The position numbers and the translations under genes were made by a program. From contig CALAFS010000102.1 in NCBI GenBank assembly GCA_937892405.1, positions 1 to 10,045 of the forward strand: DNA of 10,045 nt, read 5' to 3'. Positions 1 to 8,295 of this stretch are shown here, one piece after another. The stretch is from an uncultured Clostridia bacterium. GTDB taxonomy: Bacteria; Bacillota; Clostridia; Oscillospirales; CAG-272. Positions within the stretch are counted from its first letter, which is position 1, and each line of letters begins with the position of its first letter. The notes beneath the pieces are model-generated. The model had not been told where the DNA came from, searched no databases, and worked only from the letters and a program-made list of their open reading frames with translations.

Positions 1-67
1 AGGAAAGGGCGCCAAGCAAAAGAGTAATCAGAAGAACCGAAAGCACGGTTCGTTTTCTCTGTGTCAT
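1..67 (-). CDS. Partial CDS: N-terminus of a membrane or secreted protein
   Basis: Only the first 22 codons are in the window; the gene continues past position 1. ATG is at 65-67, preceded by AAAGGAAATCAGT, an adequate ribosome binding site about 7 bases from the start. The peptide begins MTQRKRT and then runs into the hydrophobic stretch VLSVLLITLLLGAL, so it has a basic n-region and hydrophobic h-region typical of a signal peptide or N-terminal membrane anchor. It lies 128 bases downstream of pflA on the same strand, beyond the pfl terminator, so it is probably a separate transcription unit. The function cannot be told from 22 residues. Confidence 0.6.
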   Translation of the reverse strand, partial: MTQRKRTVLSVLLITLLLGALS

Positions 68-133
68 ACTGATTTCCTTTCGGATAAAATATCGTTACGA
101 TTTTAGTGTTTCCTCCTTTGAGAAAATTACAAC

Positions 134-174
134 AAAAAAAAAGAGCAAAAAGGTATGCCTTTCCGCTCTTTTTT
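134..174 (-). terminator. Rho-independent terminator of the pfl operon
   Basis: On the minus strand an A-rich arm with AAGAGC pairs with GCTCTT, flanking an inner CC/GG stem with two mismatches and a 4-base loop at 154-157, and a run of T follows. It sits about 20 bases after the pflA stop. The A and T tracts on both sides mean it could also work on the plus strand, but no plus-strand gene reads into it. Confidence 0.75.
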
Positions 175-195
175 GTTTATATTGAAAATATTTCT

Positions 196-915
196 TTACA
201 AATCTTCGCTTTTTCCGTTGATGATCGCCTCTGCCTTCGCGAGTTCCTCTCTTGTGAGAGGCGGCGTGTTCGCAAGGGGATACGGAATTCCGAGTTTCTC
301 GTACTTTGCCCGTCCGAGGGTATGATAGGGCAAGAGCTCCACCGATTCGAGGTTCTTTACCCCTGCGGCAATGCGGCGCAAAGCAAGAAGCTCGTCCTTA
401 TCATAAGTGATGCCCGGCACGACGACATGCCGCAGGCGCACGGGGATATTCGCCTCTCCGAGACGGTGAAGGAATTTCAGCGGTGCTTCCCCGGAAAAGC
501 CGGTCAGCGTGCGATGTCCCGACTCGTCGGTATGCTTGATATCCAGCATGACAAGATCGGTCACGGAAAGCAGGCGATCATACTCTTCCCCGTCGCGGTA
601 GAGGATCCCCGAGGTATCGAGGCAGGTATGAAAGCCGCGCGCCTTCGCGAGGGTAAAAAGCTCGGTCAGAAAGGGGAGCTGTACCGTCGGTTCCCCGCCC
701 GTGGCAGTCAGTCCGCCGGAGCGGTAAAAGGGACGCCCCCGCTCCATCGGCGCGAGCAGATCCTCCGCCGTATAGAGCGTTCCCTCCCCCGTCCATGTGT
801 CGGGGTTGTGACAATAGAGGCACCGCATCGGGCACCCGGCAAAAAAGACGACATAGCGGAGTCCCGGACCGTCAAGGGTACCGAAGGACTCGATCGAATG
901 AATTCTTCCCTGCAT
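196..915 (-). CDS. pflA: Pyruvate formate-lyase activating enzyme (radical SAM)
   Basis: 239 residues; E. coli PflA has 246. The enzyme uses a 4Fe-4S cluster and S-adenosylmethionine to make the glycyl radical on pyruvate formate-lyase, in the cytoplasm under anoxia. The radical-SAM CxxxCxxC motif is seen as CPMRCLYC (Cys28, Cys32, Cys35), followed by HNPDTW as in PflA proteins. The N-terminal IHSIESFGTLDGPGLRYVVF and the internal TATGGEPTVQ and LDIKH motifs also match the family. ATG at 913-915 is preceded by AAAGGAGTCCCGCT, a good ribosome binding site. It begins 24 bases after the pflB stop, so the two are co-transcribed, and the terminator at 134-174 follows. Confidence 0.96.
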   Translation of the reverse strand: MQGRIHSIESFGTLDGPGLRYVVFFAGCPMRCLYCHNPDTWTGEGTLYTAEDLLAPMERGRPFYRSGGLTATGGEPTVQLPFLTELFTLAKARGFHTCLDTSGILYRDGEEYDRLLSVTDLVMLDIKHTDESGHRTLTGFSGEAPLKFLHRLGEANIPVRLRHVVVPGITYDKDELLALRRIAAGVKNLESVELLPYHTLGRAKYEKLGIPYPLANTPPLTREELAKAEAIINGKSEDL

Positions 916-939
916 AGCGGGACTCCTTTCTTTATCGGA

Positions 940-3168
940 TTACAGGCTCTCGTGGAAGGTACGGGAGATGACCTCGTCCTGCTGTTCCTTCGTGAGTTTG
1001 ACGAAGTTGACGGCATAGCCGGAGACGCGGACGGTCAGCTGCGGGTATTTTTCGGGGTGGCGCTGTGCGTCGCGGAGCGTCTCACGATCAAAGACATTGA
1101 CATTCAGGTGCTGTCCGCCCTTTTCGACATAGCCGTCGAGGAGAGCGACAAGGTTCGCGCACTTCTCCGTCTTGGTTCTGCCGAGGGTGCCGGGCGTGAT
1201 GGAGAAGGTGTTCGAGATACCGTCCTGCGCGTCCTCGAAGTTCAGCTTTGCAACCGAGGAGAGCGAGGCGACCGCGCCGTGAGAGTCTCTGCCGTGCATG
1301 GGATTCGCACCCGGAGCGAAGGGTTCGCCCGCCGCTCTGCCGTCGGGGGTCGAGCCGGTATTCTTACCGTACACGACATTGGAGGTGATCGTCAGAACGG
1401 AGGTCGTCACGATACCGTCGCGATAGGTGGCGTGCTCGCGAAGATAGCCGATGAAGGTATGCAGAACCTCGCGTGCGATCGTATCGACGCGATCGTCGTC
1501 GTTGCCGTACTTCGGGAAATCGGTCGTCGCGTGATACCCGACGATAAAGCCGGTCTCGTCCCTCTCCACCTTTACATGTCCGTACTTGATCGCGGAGAGC
1601 GAGTCGGCGACAACGCTCAGACCCGCGATACCGGTCGCGAACCAGCGGCGCACATGCGCGTCGTGGAGTGCCATCTGCACTCTCTCGTAGCTGTATTTAT
1701 CGTGCATATAGTGAATGACATTCAGCGTGTTGATATATACCCCGGCAAGCCAGCGCATCATATCGCGGTATTTCGCCATGACATCGTCGTAATCCAGCTC
1801 GTCACCGACCACGGGACGGTATGCGGGACCGACCTGCACGCGGGAGATCTCATCCACGCCGCCGTTGATGGCGTAAAGAAGGCATTTTGCAAGGTTGGCG
1901 CGGGCGCCGAAGAACTGCATCTCCTTGCCGATTCTCATGGAGGAAACACAGCAGGCAATGCCGTAATCATCGCCGTGCACGGGACGCATCAGGTCGTCGC
2001 TCTCATACTGGATCGCCGAGTGGCGGATCGAGATGTCGGCGCAGAAGCGCTTGAATGCCTCGGGCAGGTGCACCGACCAGAGAACCGTCATGTTCGGCTC
2101 GGGAGAAGAGCCGATGTTATCGAGCGTGTGAAGATACCGGTAGGACATCTTCGTGACGCGATGGCGTCCGTCGACCCCCATACCGCCGATCGACTCGGTC
2201 ACCCAGGTGGGGTCACCGGCGAAAATCGTGTTGTACTCGGGCGTTCTTGCGAATTTGACGAGACGGAGCTTCATGATGAACTGGTCGACAAACTCCTGGA
2301 TTTCCTCCTCGGTATAGGTTCCCGCAGCAAGGTCGCGCGCGGCGTAAATATCCAGGAAGGTAGAGGTGCGTCCGAGGCTCATCGCTGCGCCGTTCTGCTC
2401 CTTGACGGCGGCGAGATAGGCGAAATACAATGCCTGAATCGCCTCTTTCGTATTCTTCGCGGGCGCGGAAATATCGGTGTCGTAGATCGCGGCGAGTGCC
2501 TTCAGCTCTCCGAGCGCGCGAATCTGCTCGGCAAGCTCTTCTCTGTCGCGGATCACGCTCTCGGTCATGGTTTCGCCCGTCGAAGCGAGCTCTTCCTGCT
2601 TTTCACGGATCAGGAAATCCACGCCGTACAGCGGAACGCGGCGATAGTCGCCGATGATGCGTCCTCTGCCGTAGGCATCGGGAAGACCCGTGATGATGTG
2701 GTTCTTCCGGCAGACGCGCATCTCGGGGGTGTAGGCGTCGTAAACACCGGCGTTGTGCGTCTTTCTGTACTTGGTGAAGATCTCGACAATCTCGGGCGCC
2801 ACCTCAAAGCCGTTGTCGGCGCAGGCGCGGACCGCCATGCGGATGCCGCCGTTCGGCTGCAGAGAGCGCTTGAAGGGCTTATCCGTCTGAATTCCGACGA
2901 TCTTCTCCTTCTCGCGGTCAAGATATCCCGCGCGGTGCGAGGTGATGGTGGAGACGACGGAGGTATCCATATCGAGCGCGTGTCCGAGCGCTCTCTCCTC
3001 CTTCGTCAGTTCCATGACCTTTTCCCACAGCTCGGTCGTCGCTGCGGTCGGCCCCGCGAGGAAACTTCCGTCTCCGTCATAGGGGGTGTAGTTCTTTTCG
3101 ATAAAGTCGGCGACATTGACTTCACTCTGCCACTTACCGCCTCTGAATTCTCTCCATGCGTCTTCCAT
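940..3168 (-). CDS. pflB: Formate C-acetyltransferase (pyruvate formate-lyase)
   Basis: 742 residues, close to the 740-760 usual for the family. It converts pyruvate and CoA to acetyl-CoA and formate in anaerobic fermentation. The catalytic cysteine pair lies in YGIACCVSSMR (Cys406-Cys407, codons at 1948-1953). The glycyl radical loop RVSGYAV near the C-terminus places the radical on Gly717 (codon 1018-1020). The N-terminus (EDAWREFRGGKW) and the SLQPNGGIRMA segment are also typical of PFL rather than of glycerol dehydratase or choline lyase relatives. The start ATG at 3166-3168 follows AAAGGGAACAAAC. It is the first gene of the pflB-pflA operon, with a consensus promoter about 75 bases upstream. 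I saw no convincing Rex, FNR or CcpA site in the leader. Confidence 0.97.
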   Translation of the reverse strand: MEDAWREFRGGKWQSEVNVADFIEKNYTPYDGDGSFLAGPTAATTELWEKVMELTKEERALGHALDMDTSVVSTITSHRAGYLDREKEKIVGIQTDKPFKRSLQPNGGIRMAVRACADNGFEVAPEIVEIFTKYRKTHNAGVYDAYTPEMRVCRKNHIITGLPDAYGRGRIIGDYRRVPLYGVDFLIREKQEELASTGETMTESVIRDREELAEQIRALGELKALAAIYDTDISAPAKNTKEAIQALYFAYLAAVKEQNGAAMSLGRTSTFLDIYAARDLAAGTYTEEEIQEFVDQFIMKLRLVKFARTPEYNTIFAGDPTWVTESIGGMGVDGRHRVTKMSYRYLHTLDNIGSSPEPNMTVLWSVHLPEAFKRFCADISIRHSAIQYESDDLMRPVHGDDYGIACCVSSMRIGKEMQFFGARANLAKCLLYAINGGVDEISRVQVGPAYRPVVGDELDYDDVMAKYRDMMRWLAGVYINTLNVIHYMHDKYSYERVQMALHDAHVRRWFATGIAGLSVVADSLSAIKYGHVKVERDETGFIVGYHATTDFPKYGNDDDRVDTIAREVLHTFIGYLREHATYRDGIVTTSVLTITSNVVYGKNTGSTPDGRAAGEPFAPGANPMHGRDSHGAVASLSSVAKLNFEDAQDGISNTFSITPGTLGRTKTEKCANLVALLDGYVEKGGQHLNVNVFDRETLRDAQRHPEKYPQLTVRVSGYAVNFVKLTKEQQDEVISRTFHESL

Positions 3169-3242
3169 GTTTGTTCCCTTTCATAATCAATATTTAGTGA
3201 ATACCGTTGCGCGAAGCACAAGATATAGTTCGGATTGGTAAT

Positions 3243-3272
3243 ATTATACCATGGTTTCCGCTTCTCTGTCAA
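3243..3272 (-). promoter_or_regulatory. Sigma-A promoter of pflB-pflA
   Basis: On the minus strand, TTGACA (3267-3272) and TATAAT (3243-3248) are both perfect consensus, separated by 18 bases (3249-3266). The predicted transcript starts near 3235 and has a leader of roughly 65 bases before the pflB ATG. Confidence 0.88.
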
Positions 3273-3339
3273 TTCATTTTTTCCATGGAAGAGGAAGAAA
3301 ATACACGGGGATTTTTGATACATTTCCACAAAAATGACA

Positions 3340-3371
3340 GAAAAATAACGGGCGCAGAAAAATGCGCCCGT
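3340..3371 (-). terminator. Rho-independent terminator after the binding-protein gene
   Basis: A perfect 9-bp GC-rich stem (ACGGGCGCA at 3348-3356 against TGCGCCCGT at 3363-3371) with a 6-base loop is followed on the minus strand by TTATTTTT. It is about 60 bases after the stop at 3430 and separates the signalling cluster from the pfl operon. Confidence 0.85.
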
Positions 3372-3429
3372 AAAGACAGGTTATTTCCCGAAGAAAAGAC
3401 AGAACCGCATCGCGTTCTCTGCCTTAAAA

Positions 3430-3633
3430 TCAGAGTTTTTCAAAACTCACTTTTTGCTCTTTCATCGAGATTTTTCCGACCTGCCAGCCGTATGCCGCAA
3501 GCTCCTTTTTACAGGTCAGGAACGAATGGTCGAGCGGACAGCCCGAGAGCGCTTCGACCTCTTCAAAGGTCAGGGAAAACCCGTCCCCGTCCCGCTCCGA
3601 CACCCATTGCCAAAGCGGTGAATACTTACTCAT
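3430..3633 (-). other. 67-residue C-terminal domain, possibly a nested or fused small gene
   Basis: The last 67 codons of the binding-protein frame start at an internal ATG (3631-3633, Met439). The peptide contains SKYSPLWQW, FSLTFEEVEAL, CPLDHSFLTCKKELAAYGW and QVGKISMKEQKVSFEKL. From memory this matches a family of stand-alone 60-80 residue clostridial proteins (possibly the DUF7662 group; the number is unverified) that start at the same Met-Ser/Gly-Lys-Tyr. GGAGGGGAG lies about 10 bases upstream of the ATG. In another frame a TGA overlaps the ATG as ATGA, the usual arrangement for adjacent operon genes. The product could be made as a separate protein, as part of the binding protein, or both. 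A cytoplasmic small protein on an exported lipoprotein would be unexpected. Confidence 0.55.
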
Positions 3634-4947
3634 GCAAAGTTCACTCCCCTCCCGCTCTCCCTGCTGTTCTTCCGGAATTTCCCGATGCAGACGCGGCATG
3701 TCCGTCAAGCCCGTTCTGCCCTCCAAGGACTCTTTGAGTGCGCGGTTCATCACATCAATCAGCTCTCTGCCCGTCGCCGCGCCCGTATACCATTCCACAC
3801 ATTCCGCCCCTACCGGGTCGGCAATGGTTTCCCATTCTCCGACAGCCGAAGGTGCACCGAAGCCGGCTTTCAGCTGTTTCACGATTTCCCCGTAGTTTTC
3901 GTCCCACAGGATCTCCGGATCCGAAAGAGGCGACAGCACCCCGGGATCCCCCCCGGAAAGCAGCTGCTGCCCTTTCGCGGTAGAGATAAACTCCATAAAT
4001 TTCAAGGCGTCTTCAAGCTTTTGTCTGTTGTCCGGCGCCTCCAGCTCCGAGCTCATGGCAAAATAGCCGGTGGTCTCGGTGATATAGCGGTTGTTCGTGC
4101 CGTCCGGGCTGAGCCACGGGAGCAGACCGTATCTGTCCCCGCCGCCATCCTCCGTCTGCGTAAAGCGGAAGGGCTCTCCCGTGATAAGAAACGCGGTATT
4201 TCCTTCCGTAAAATGAGAGAGTGCCTCCTCCGCGCTCTTCCCGCGGAAATCGCCGTTGATGACGCCGAGGTCGATCCATCTCTGCATATATTCTATCGTG
4301 CTCTCCCACGCGTCATCGGCGCCGACGATACCGTCGAAGAATTTCTCCGTGAAATCCAGTCCCTCGGGTGTGCGGAGAAACATGGTATCACCGAGATCGA
4401 AAAGATACTGAAAGGCACTTTCAAAGGATTCCAGCACCGTTGTCGACACTTCGACGCCGGCAGCGCGGATGTCGGGCAACAGTTCTTCCAGTTCCGCAAA
4501 GCTATCCGGTACCGCAAAGCCGTACTCTTCAAAAAGCGTCTTGTTATAATAGATACCGAGTACCGTATAACCGCCCGGCAAGAGATAGACCGAGCCGCCC
4601 GTACTGCATTCGCTGAGACGGGACGGCGCGTATCTCGCGCTGAAATCGTATCCCGACAGATCGACGAGACAGTTCTTTTGCCATGCCGCCTCCGGCAAGG
4701 CGGCAAGCGCGTAGATGTCGCCCTCTTCAGAGAACCCGTCCGCTCCTTCCTCGCGGGTGACGAACCGCAGGCGGACCTCCGGATATACTTTGTTGAATTC
4801 CTTTTCAAGCCCGGCAGAGTTTTCACACTCCGTGACCACCGTCAGCACCTCATGCGTCGGTGCCGTCTTTTTTTCCGAGCAGGCGCACAGAGTCATACAC
4901 AAAAGAGCCATCGCGCAAAGCAGTGCGGGCAACCTTTTTTTCTTCAA
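3430..4947 (-). CDS. Lipoprotein extracellular solute-binding protein with an extra C-terminal domain
   Basis: 505 residues. The N-terminus has KKKR, a hydrophobic run and the lipobox-like LCAC, so Cys23 would be lipidated and the mature protein anchored outside the membrane. Residues about 35-400 look like a family 1 sugar-type binding protein: YLLPGGYTVLGIYYNKTLFE, then PDSFAELEELLPDI, then SPDGTNNRYITETTGYFAM. The start is TTG (4945-4947), sharing TTGA with the kinase stop and preceded by AAGGAGGGAG. The next ATG lies inside the signal peptide, so TTG is preferred. Residues 439-505 are not normal for this family and look like a separate small protein joined in frame (described separately). 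No permease or ATPase gene is nearby, so a sensing role with the coupled kinase is my inference. The ligand is unknown. Confidence 0.85.
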   Translation of the reverse strand: MKKKRLPALLCAMALLCMTLCACSEKKTAPTHEVLTVVTECENSAGLEKEFNKVYPEVRLRFVTREEGADGFSEEGDIYALAALPEAAWQKNCLVDLSGYDFSARYAPSRLSECSTGGSVYLLPGGYTVLGIYYNKTLFEEYGFAVPDSFAELEELLPDIRAAGVEVSTTVLESFESAFQYLFDLGDTMFLRTPEGLDFTEKFFDGIVGADDAWESTIEYMQRWIDLGVINGDFRGKSAEEALSHFTEGNTAFLITGEPFRFTQTEDGGGDRYGLLPWLSPDGTNNRYITETTGYFAMSSELEAPDNRQKLEDALKFMEFISTAKGQQLLSGGDPGVLSPLSDPEILWDENYGEIVKQLKAGFGAPSAVGEWETIADPVGAECVEWYTGAATGRELIDVMNRALKESLEGRTGLTDMPRLHREIPEEQQGEREGSELCMSKYSPLWQWVSERDGDGFSLTFEEVEALSGCPLDHSFLTCKKELAAYGWQVGKISMKEQKVSFEKL

Positions 4948-7190
4948 AGGGATTCTCCCTCCTTCCGCTCCCGTGTCGATGCGGTGTCATTGTTTTGTTT
5001 TCGGCGATACTTCAGCAGTGCTCCGATCATTCGTTTTCCGTTGATCGGTTTGGACAGATGTTCGTTCATTCCGGCGGCAGCGGTTTTTCTGACATCCTCG
5101 TCAAAGGCGTTTGCCGTCATGGCGACAATCGGCACGGTCGCGGCATCAGGGCGTGCGAGCGCGCGGATTCTGCGCGTTGCTTCGAGCCCGTCCATAACCG
5201 GCATCATCACATCCATCAGGATCATATCAATGCCGCCGATGTCGGACGCCTCAAATATATGCAGGGCTTCCTCACCGTTGCTCGCGATCAGAATCGTCGC
5301 CTCCGCCTTCTTCAAAAGGTGCTCCGCGATATTACGGTTCATCCTGTTATCATCGCAAAGCAGAACCGTCATGCCGGCGAGGGCATGCGGCGGAACGGGT
5401 TTCTCTTCCGTCGTTTCGGCGTTGACGACGGCACTTTCGCTGACGGGAAAGGAAAGCCCGATGATAAACTCGGTTCCCTCTCCCACATGACTTCTGATTT
5501 CTATCGTGCCGCCCATTTTGTCAAGCAGCTTTTTCACGATCGCCATGCCGAGTCCCGTGCTCTTCGCGGCGGAATTCGAGGTAGCGTTCGCCCGCCAGTA
5601 AGGCTCGAAAATATGCGAGATCTCCTCTTCGCTCATACCGATGCCCGTGTCGGAGACGGAAAAGCGGTAGTTCGCCACACCTCCCTCGGAAGAGAGTTCC
5701 TCCGCCGTAAAGATGACGCTGCCCCCTTCCGCCGTAAACTTCACGGCGTTGCCGAGAATGTTGATAAGCAGTTTACGAAGATAGATCTCCCACCCGATAA
5801 GATACGGGTGACGGAATCCGCGGCACCGATAGGTGAAGCGGATCTTGCGCGGCTTGGCAAACCCGTGCGCGATGGAACAGCACGCGTCCATGACCGTACG
5901 CAGATCGAACGCCCTTTTCTCGGGCACGGCACGGTCGCTCTCCAAGCGGCTGATATCCAGCACATCGTTGATCAGCACACTCAGGTGGTTGGTGGCAGTG
6001 TGAATGTCGGAAAGACAGCTCTGCATCTCTTCGCATTGCCCCGGGATTTCCTCCGCGCGTTCGGTCATGCCGAGAATGGCGTTCAGCGGGGTTCTGAGGT
6101 CGTGCGACATGTGCGAGAGAAACTCGCTTTTCGCCTGGCTTGCGCTCTCCGCCTCTTCGGCGGCGTGCGTCAGCGCGATGTTCAGCTTTTCCTGTTGCTG
6201 TTCGCGCAGTTTTGCATTGAAGGCAAAGATGAAACCGAAGACGATGATCGCAACAATCATTGCGCTCAGTACGACCATGATAAGAACCTTCACCATTGTC
6301 GCGGTGTATAACTGTTTGGTACCGCTGTGCAACCGGTCGGAAGGAATCACCAGTGTGACCGCCCAGTTCACCGAGGAAACTGGGATCATGGATACAAAAT
6401 AATTCGTTCCCTCGTATTCAAATTCAACGCTCTCACTGGGGGCATATTGCAGGCTGTCGATGAGCTCCTCGTAGGCGTTGCCGTGCAGGTAGTTGACATC
6501 TTCCAACACGCGCAGGATATTGGCGGCATTTCCGAAGATCCCCGTGCGATCCCGACGGAAAATACATCTTCCGTCGCTCTGCATCAAAAAAACATCCGTC
6601 GTAGTATCATACTCGGATGAATGGAACAGAGTGCGGTATACGCTCGGCGGCACAATCATCGCCGTGTGCGTCAGCCTTGTCCCGTCGCCCAGCACCACCG
6701 GGGTGTCAAGACGGCGCAGAAAAAGCACATACTCAAGCTCCGCGTCAAAAATGACGGAGGTGAGGATCACCTGTCGCTCGCTTGCAGATTCCCGCAGATA
6801 TTCGATGTTTTTGAACAGTCCCACGGAGCCGTCCGCAAGATAATAGTGCGCCCCGGAATCAATCACAGCGAAAAAGCAGGTATCTTCCTCCATTCCTTTC
6901 CCGGCTTCGGTAAGGAGAGAGGCGACCTCCTCACGATTCTCTGCCCCCGCGGCAATCAGATGGGAAAAGGCAGTGTCGGAAACCTCCCAGGAATACTTGC
7001 AGGAAGAGGCGACCGTTTTGGCTATATGCTCGGAAAACTCGTTCAGATTCTTCCGTCTTTCTTCATACAGCTGTTCTTCCACCGTCTTGAAATAAGAGCC
7101 AGCCACCGCCGCAAACGCGACGAAAAGAAGCAGTGTCAGCGTGATGGCTACCGTGACAGATATTTTAAGAGATCCCCGTCCTTTTTTCAT
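4944..7190 (-). CDS. Membrane hybrid sensor histidine kinase (Cache-like sensor, HisKA, HATPase, receiver)
   Basis: 748 residues. Transmembrane segments lie at about 10-32 and 299-324 and flank an extracellular region of about 265 residues, probably a double Cache (PAS-like) sensor. A coiled linker leads to the dimerisation helix SHMSHDLRTPLNAIL with phospho-acceptor His363. The ATPase domain shows the N-box NILGNAVKF (Asn481), DTGIG (Asp514-Gly518), IFEPYW and STGLGMAI (546-549). A receiver domain spans about 607-722, with acidic Asp613-Asp614, acceptor Asp660 in MILMDVMMP, Thr692 and Lys714. It contains no Hpt domain; a separate Hpt gene is in the same cluster. ATG at 7188-7190 follows GGAGCGGAAA. 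It starts 45 bases after the LytTR gene stop and its own stop overlaps the start of the binding-protein gene, pointing to translational coupling. Confidence 0.94.
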   Translation of the reverse strand: MKKGRGSLKISVTVAITLTLLLFVAFAAVAGSYFKTVEEQLYEERRKNLNEFSEHIAKTVASSCKYSWEVSDTAFSHLIAAGAENREEVASLLTEAGKGMEEDTCFFAVIDSGAHYYLADGSVGLFKNIEYLRESASERQVILTSVIFDAELEYVLFLRRLDTPVVLGDGTRLTHTAMIVPPSVYRTLFHSSEYDTTTDVFLMQSDGRCIFRRDRTGIFGNAANILRVLEDVNYLHGNAYEELIDSLQYAPSESVEFEYEGTNYFVSMIPVSSVNWAVTLVIPSDRLHSGTKQLYTATMVKVLIMVVLSAMIVAIIVFGFIFAFNAKLREQQQEKLNIALTHAAEEAESASQAKSEFLSHMSHDLRTPLNAILGMTERAEEIPGQCEEMQSCLSDIHTATNHLSVLINDVLDISRLESDRAVPEKRAFDLRTVMDACCSIAHGFAKPRKIRFTYRCRGFRHPYLIGWEIYLRKLLINILGNAVKFTAEGGSVIFTAEELSSEGGVANYRFSVSDTGIGMSEEEISHIFEPYWRANATSNSAAKSTGLGMAIVKKLLDKMGGTIEIRSHVGEGTEFIIGLSFPVSESAVVNAETTEEKPVPPHALAGMTVLLCDDNRMNRNIAEHLLKKAEATILIASNGEEALHIFEASDIGGIDMILMDVMMPVMDGLEATRRIRALARPDAATVPIVAMTANAFDEDVRKTAAAGMNEHLSKPINGKRMIGALLKYRRKQNNDTASTRERKEGESL

Positions 7191-7235
7191 TTTCCGCTCC
7201 GTTTTTGTTTTCCGCCCGATTCCGGAGCACCGGCG

Positions 7236-7931
7236 CTATCCCTTGTACTCCAGAAATCTTTGCTGTATTTCTTTTTTGCTCTTCGCCCGTATCAGAATCT
7301 CCTCCCCGTTTTGCAAAAGAAAAGAGTCATTTGCCTCACTGATATAATTCATATTGACAAGATAGCTCTGATGACAGCGTAAAAAGCGCGGATCCTTCAG
7401 TTCCGCCTCGATCTCGGCAAGCTTTTTGTACACATGATATTCGCGACCGTCCCGTCTGTGGACAATGCACCTCGTATTGCTGCTCTCCACATACAGGATT
7501 TCGTTCAACGGAATGTATACCACCTGTGCCTTTTGCCTGATCGCATAGCAGTCGCACTGGTATTCCGGAATGAAGCGGTCGAGCGTCGATCGGATCTCCT
7601 TGAGACTGTACGGCTTGAGAATATATCCCGACGCGTACACATCGTAGCTCTCGAGCGCGTAGTCCGCAGAGACCGTACAAAATATAATTTTGCCGTCGTA
7701 ATGAATGTCTCTTAATTTTTTCGCAATGTCCATGCCGAAGGAGTCTTTCATGAAAAGGTCAAGAAAAACGATGTCGTATTCCATCTCTTCCGCGATGTCA
7801 CAATACAGATTGACCCCGCGGTCATACAATGTGAATTCGCAACTGATGGAAGTCTCGGAAAAATACTTTTTCAGAAGCGAATGTAAAAAATTCCGTTCCA
7901 AATCGTCATCGTCACAAATTGCCAAACGCAT
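7236..7931 (-). CDS. LytTR-family response regulator
   Basis: 231 residues. The N-terminal receiver (about 1-120) begins MRLAICDDDD and has the acceptor Asp58 in YDIVFLDLFM, with ILKPY holding the conserved Lys. The C-terminal LytTR DNA-binding domain (about 130-229) shows IPLNEILYVES, REYHVYKKLAEIE and FLRCHQSYLVNMNYI, which closely match AgrA/LytR-type regulators. It likely receives phosphate in the relay formed with the hybrid kinase and the Hpt protein and controls transcription; targets are unknown. ATG at 7929-7931 is preceded by GGAAGGGA about 12 bases away, slightly long spacing. It lies 44 bases after the small DUF6514-like gene. Confidence 0.93.
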   Translation of the reverse strand: MRLAICDDDDLERNFLHSLLKKYFSETSISCEFTLYDRGVNLYCDIAEEMEYDIVFLDLFMKDSFGMDIAKKLRDIHYDGKIIFCTVSADYALESYDVYASGYILKPYSLKEIRSTLDRFIPEYQCDCYAIRQKAQVVYIPLNEILYVESSNTRCIVHRRDGREYHVYKKLAEIEAELKDPRFLRCHQSYLVNMNYISEANDSFLLQNGEEILIRAKSKKEIQQRFLEYKG

Positions 7932-7975
7932 AATGCCGTAAAATCCCTTCCGGATAGGGTAAACCGCGCTCCGCT

Positions 7976-8218
7976 TTACCGGATCGCGTACAATTCATCC
8001 TCCACTATATTTTCAAGATGAATCGGATCCACATCGTTGCGATTGAGCTTGTCGGCGAGCAATTTCAGAAAAATAAGATCGTCGGAGATACCGTTGACGC
8101 ATTTCTGTACTTCCAGCACACCATCCGAAAAAGAACAGGCGCAAATACCGTATGTATCCCCTCTTCCGCCGCGTTTTGCTCTTCTCGGATTGTTTTTGAT
8201 TACAACATAGTTCGTCAT
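7976..8218 (-). CDS. Small DUF6514-like protein
   Basis: 80 residues, starting MTNYVVIKNN. The central DTYGICACSFSDGVLEVQ and the C-terminal DVDPIHLENIVEDELY match the pattern I remember for DUF6514 (YGI..., regular strands, then SPIHLxDVVEDFL); the function of that family is unknown to me. I chose the ATG at 8216-8218 because AAGGAG lies 10 bases upstream. A start 20 codons earlier has no ribosome binding site and adds an unrelated leader. No signal peptide or membrane segment is seen. The gene sits between the Hpt gene and the LytTR gene on the same strand, so it may be a small accessory protein of the relay, but that is only inferred from position. Confidence 0.75.
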   Translation of the reverse strand: MTNYVVIKNNPRRAKRGGRGDTYGICACSFSDGVLEVQKCVNGISDDLIFLKLLADKLNRNDVDPIHLENIVEDELYAIR

Positions 8219-8295
8219 TTTCAAGTGACTCCTTGTATAAAAGATTGAATCCCCGAAGGAAAGTCTCGCGGCTTTCAAACGGATCTTCTGGAGTC

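Noticed and set aside
106..3186. A 1026-codon open frame on the plus strand opposite pflA and pflB
   Set aside because: It is the antisense of two genes with clear catalytic motifs. Its length follows from codon use in pflB/pflA that avoids TTA, CTA and TCA, it spans two genes and their gap, and its protein has no recognisable domain or ribosome binding site.
3180..3240. Rex, FNR or CcpA operator in the pflB leader
   Set aside because: The A/T-rich leader has only a loose TTCA/TGAA symmetry; it does not fit TTGTTAANNNNTTAACAA, TTGATNNNNATCAA or a cre site well enough to call.
3685..6311. Long plus-strand frames (601 and 483 codons) opposite the binding protein and kinase
   Set aside because: They are antisense to genes with signal peptide, lipobox and full kinase motifs; the translated proteins have no recognisable family features.
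7976..8278. Longer start (100 codons) for the DUF6514-like gene
   Set aside because: No Shine-Dalgarno before that ATG, while AAGGAG sits 10 bases before the ATG at 8218, and the extra 20 residues do not match the family pattern.
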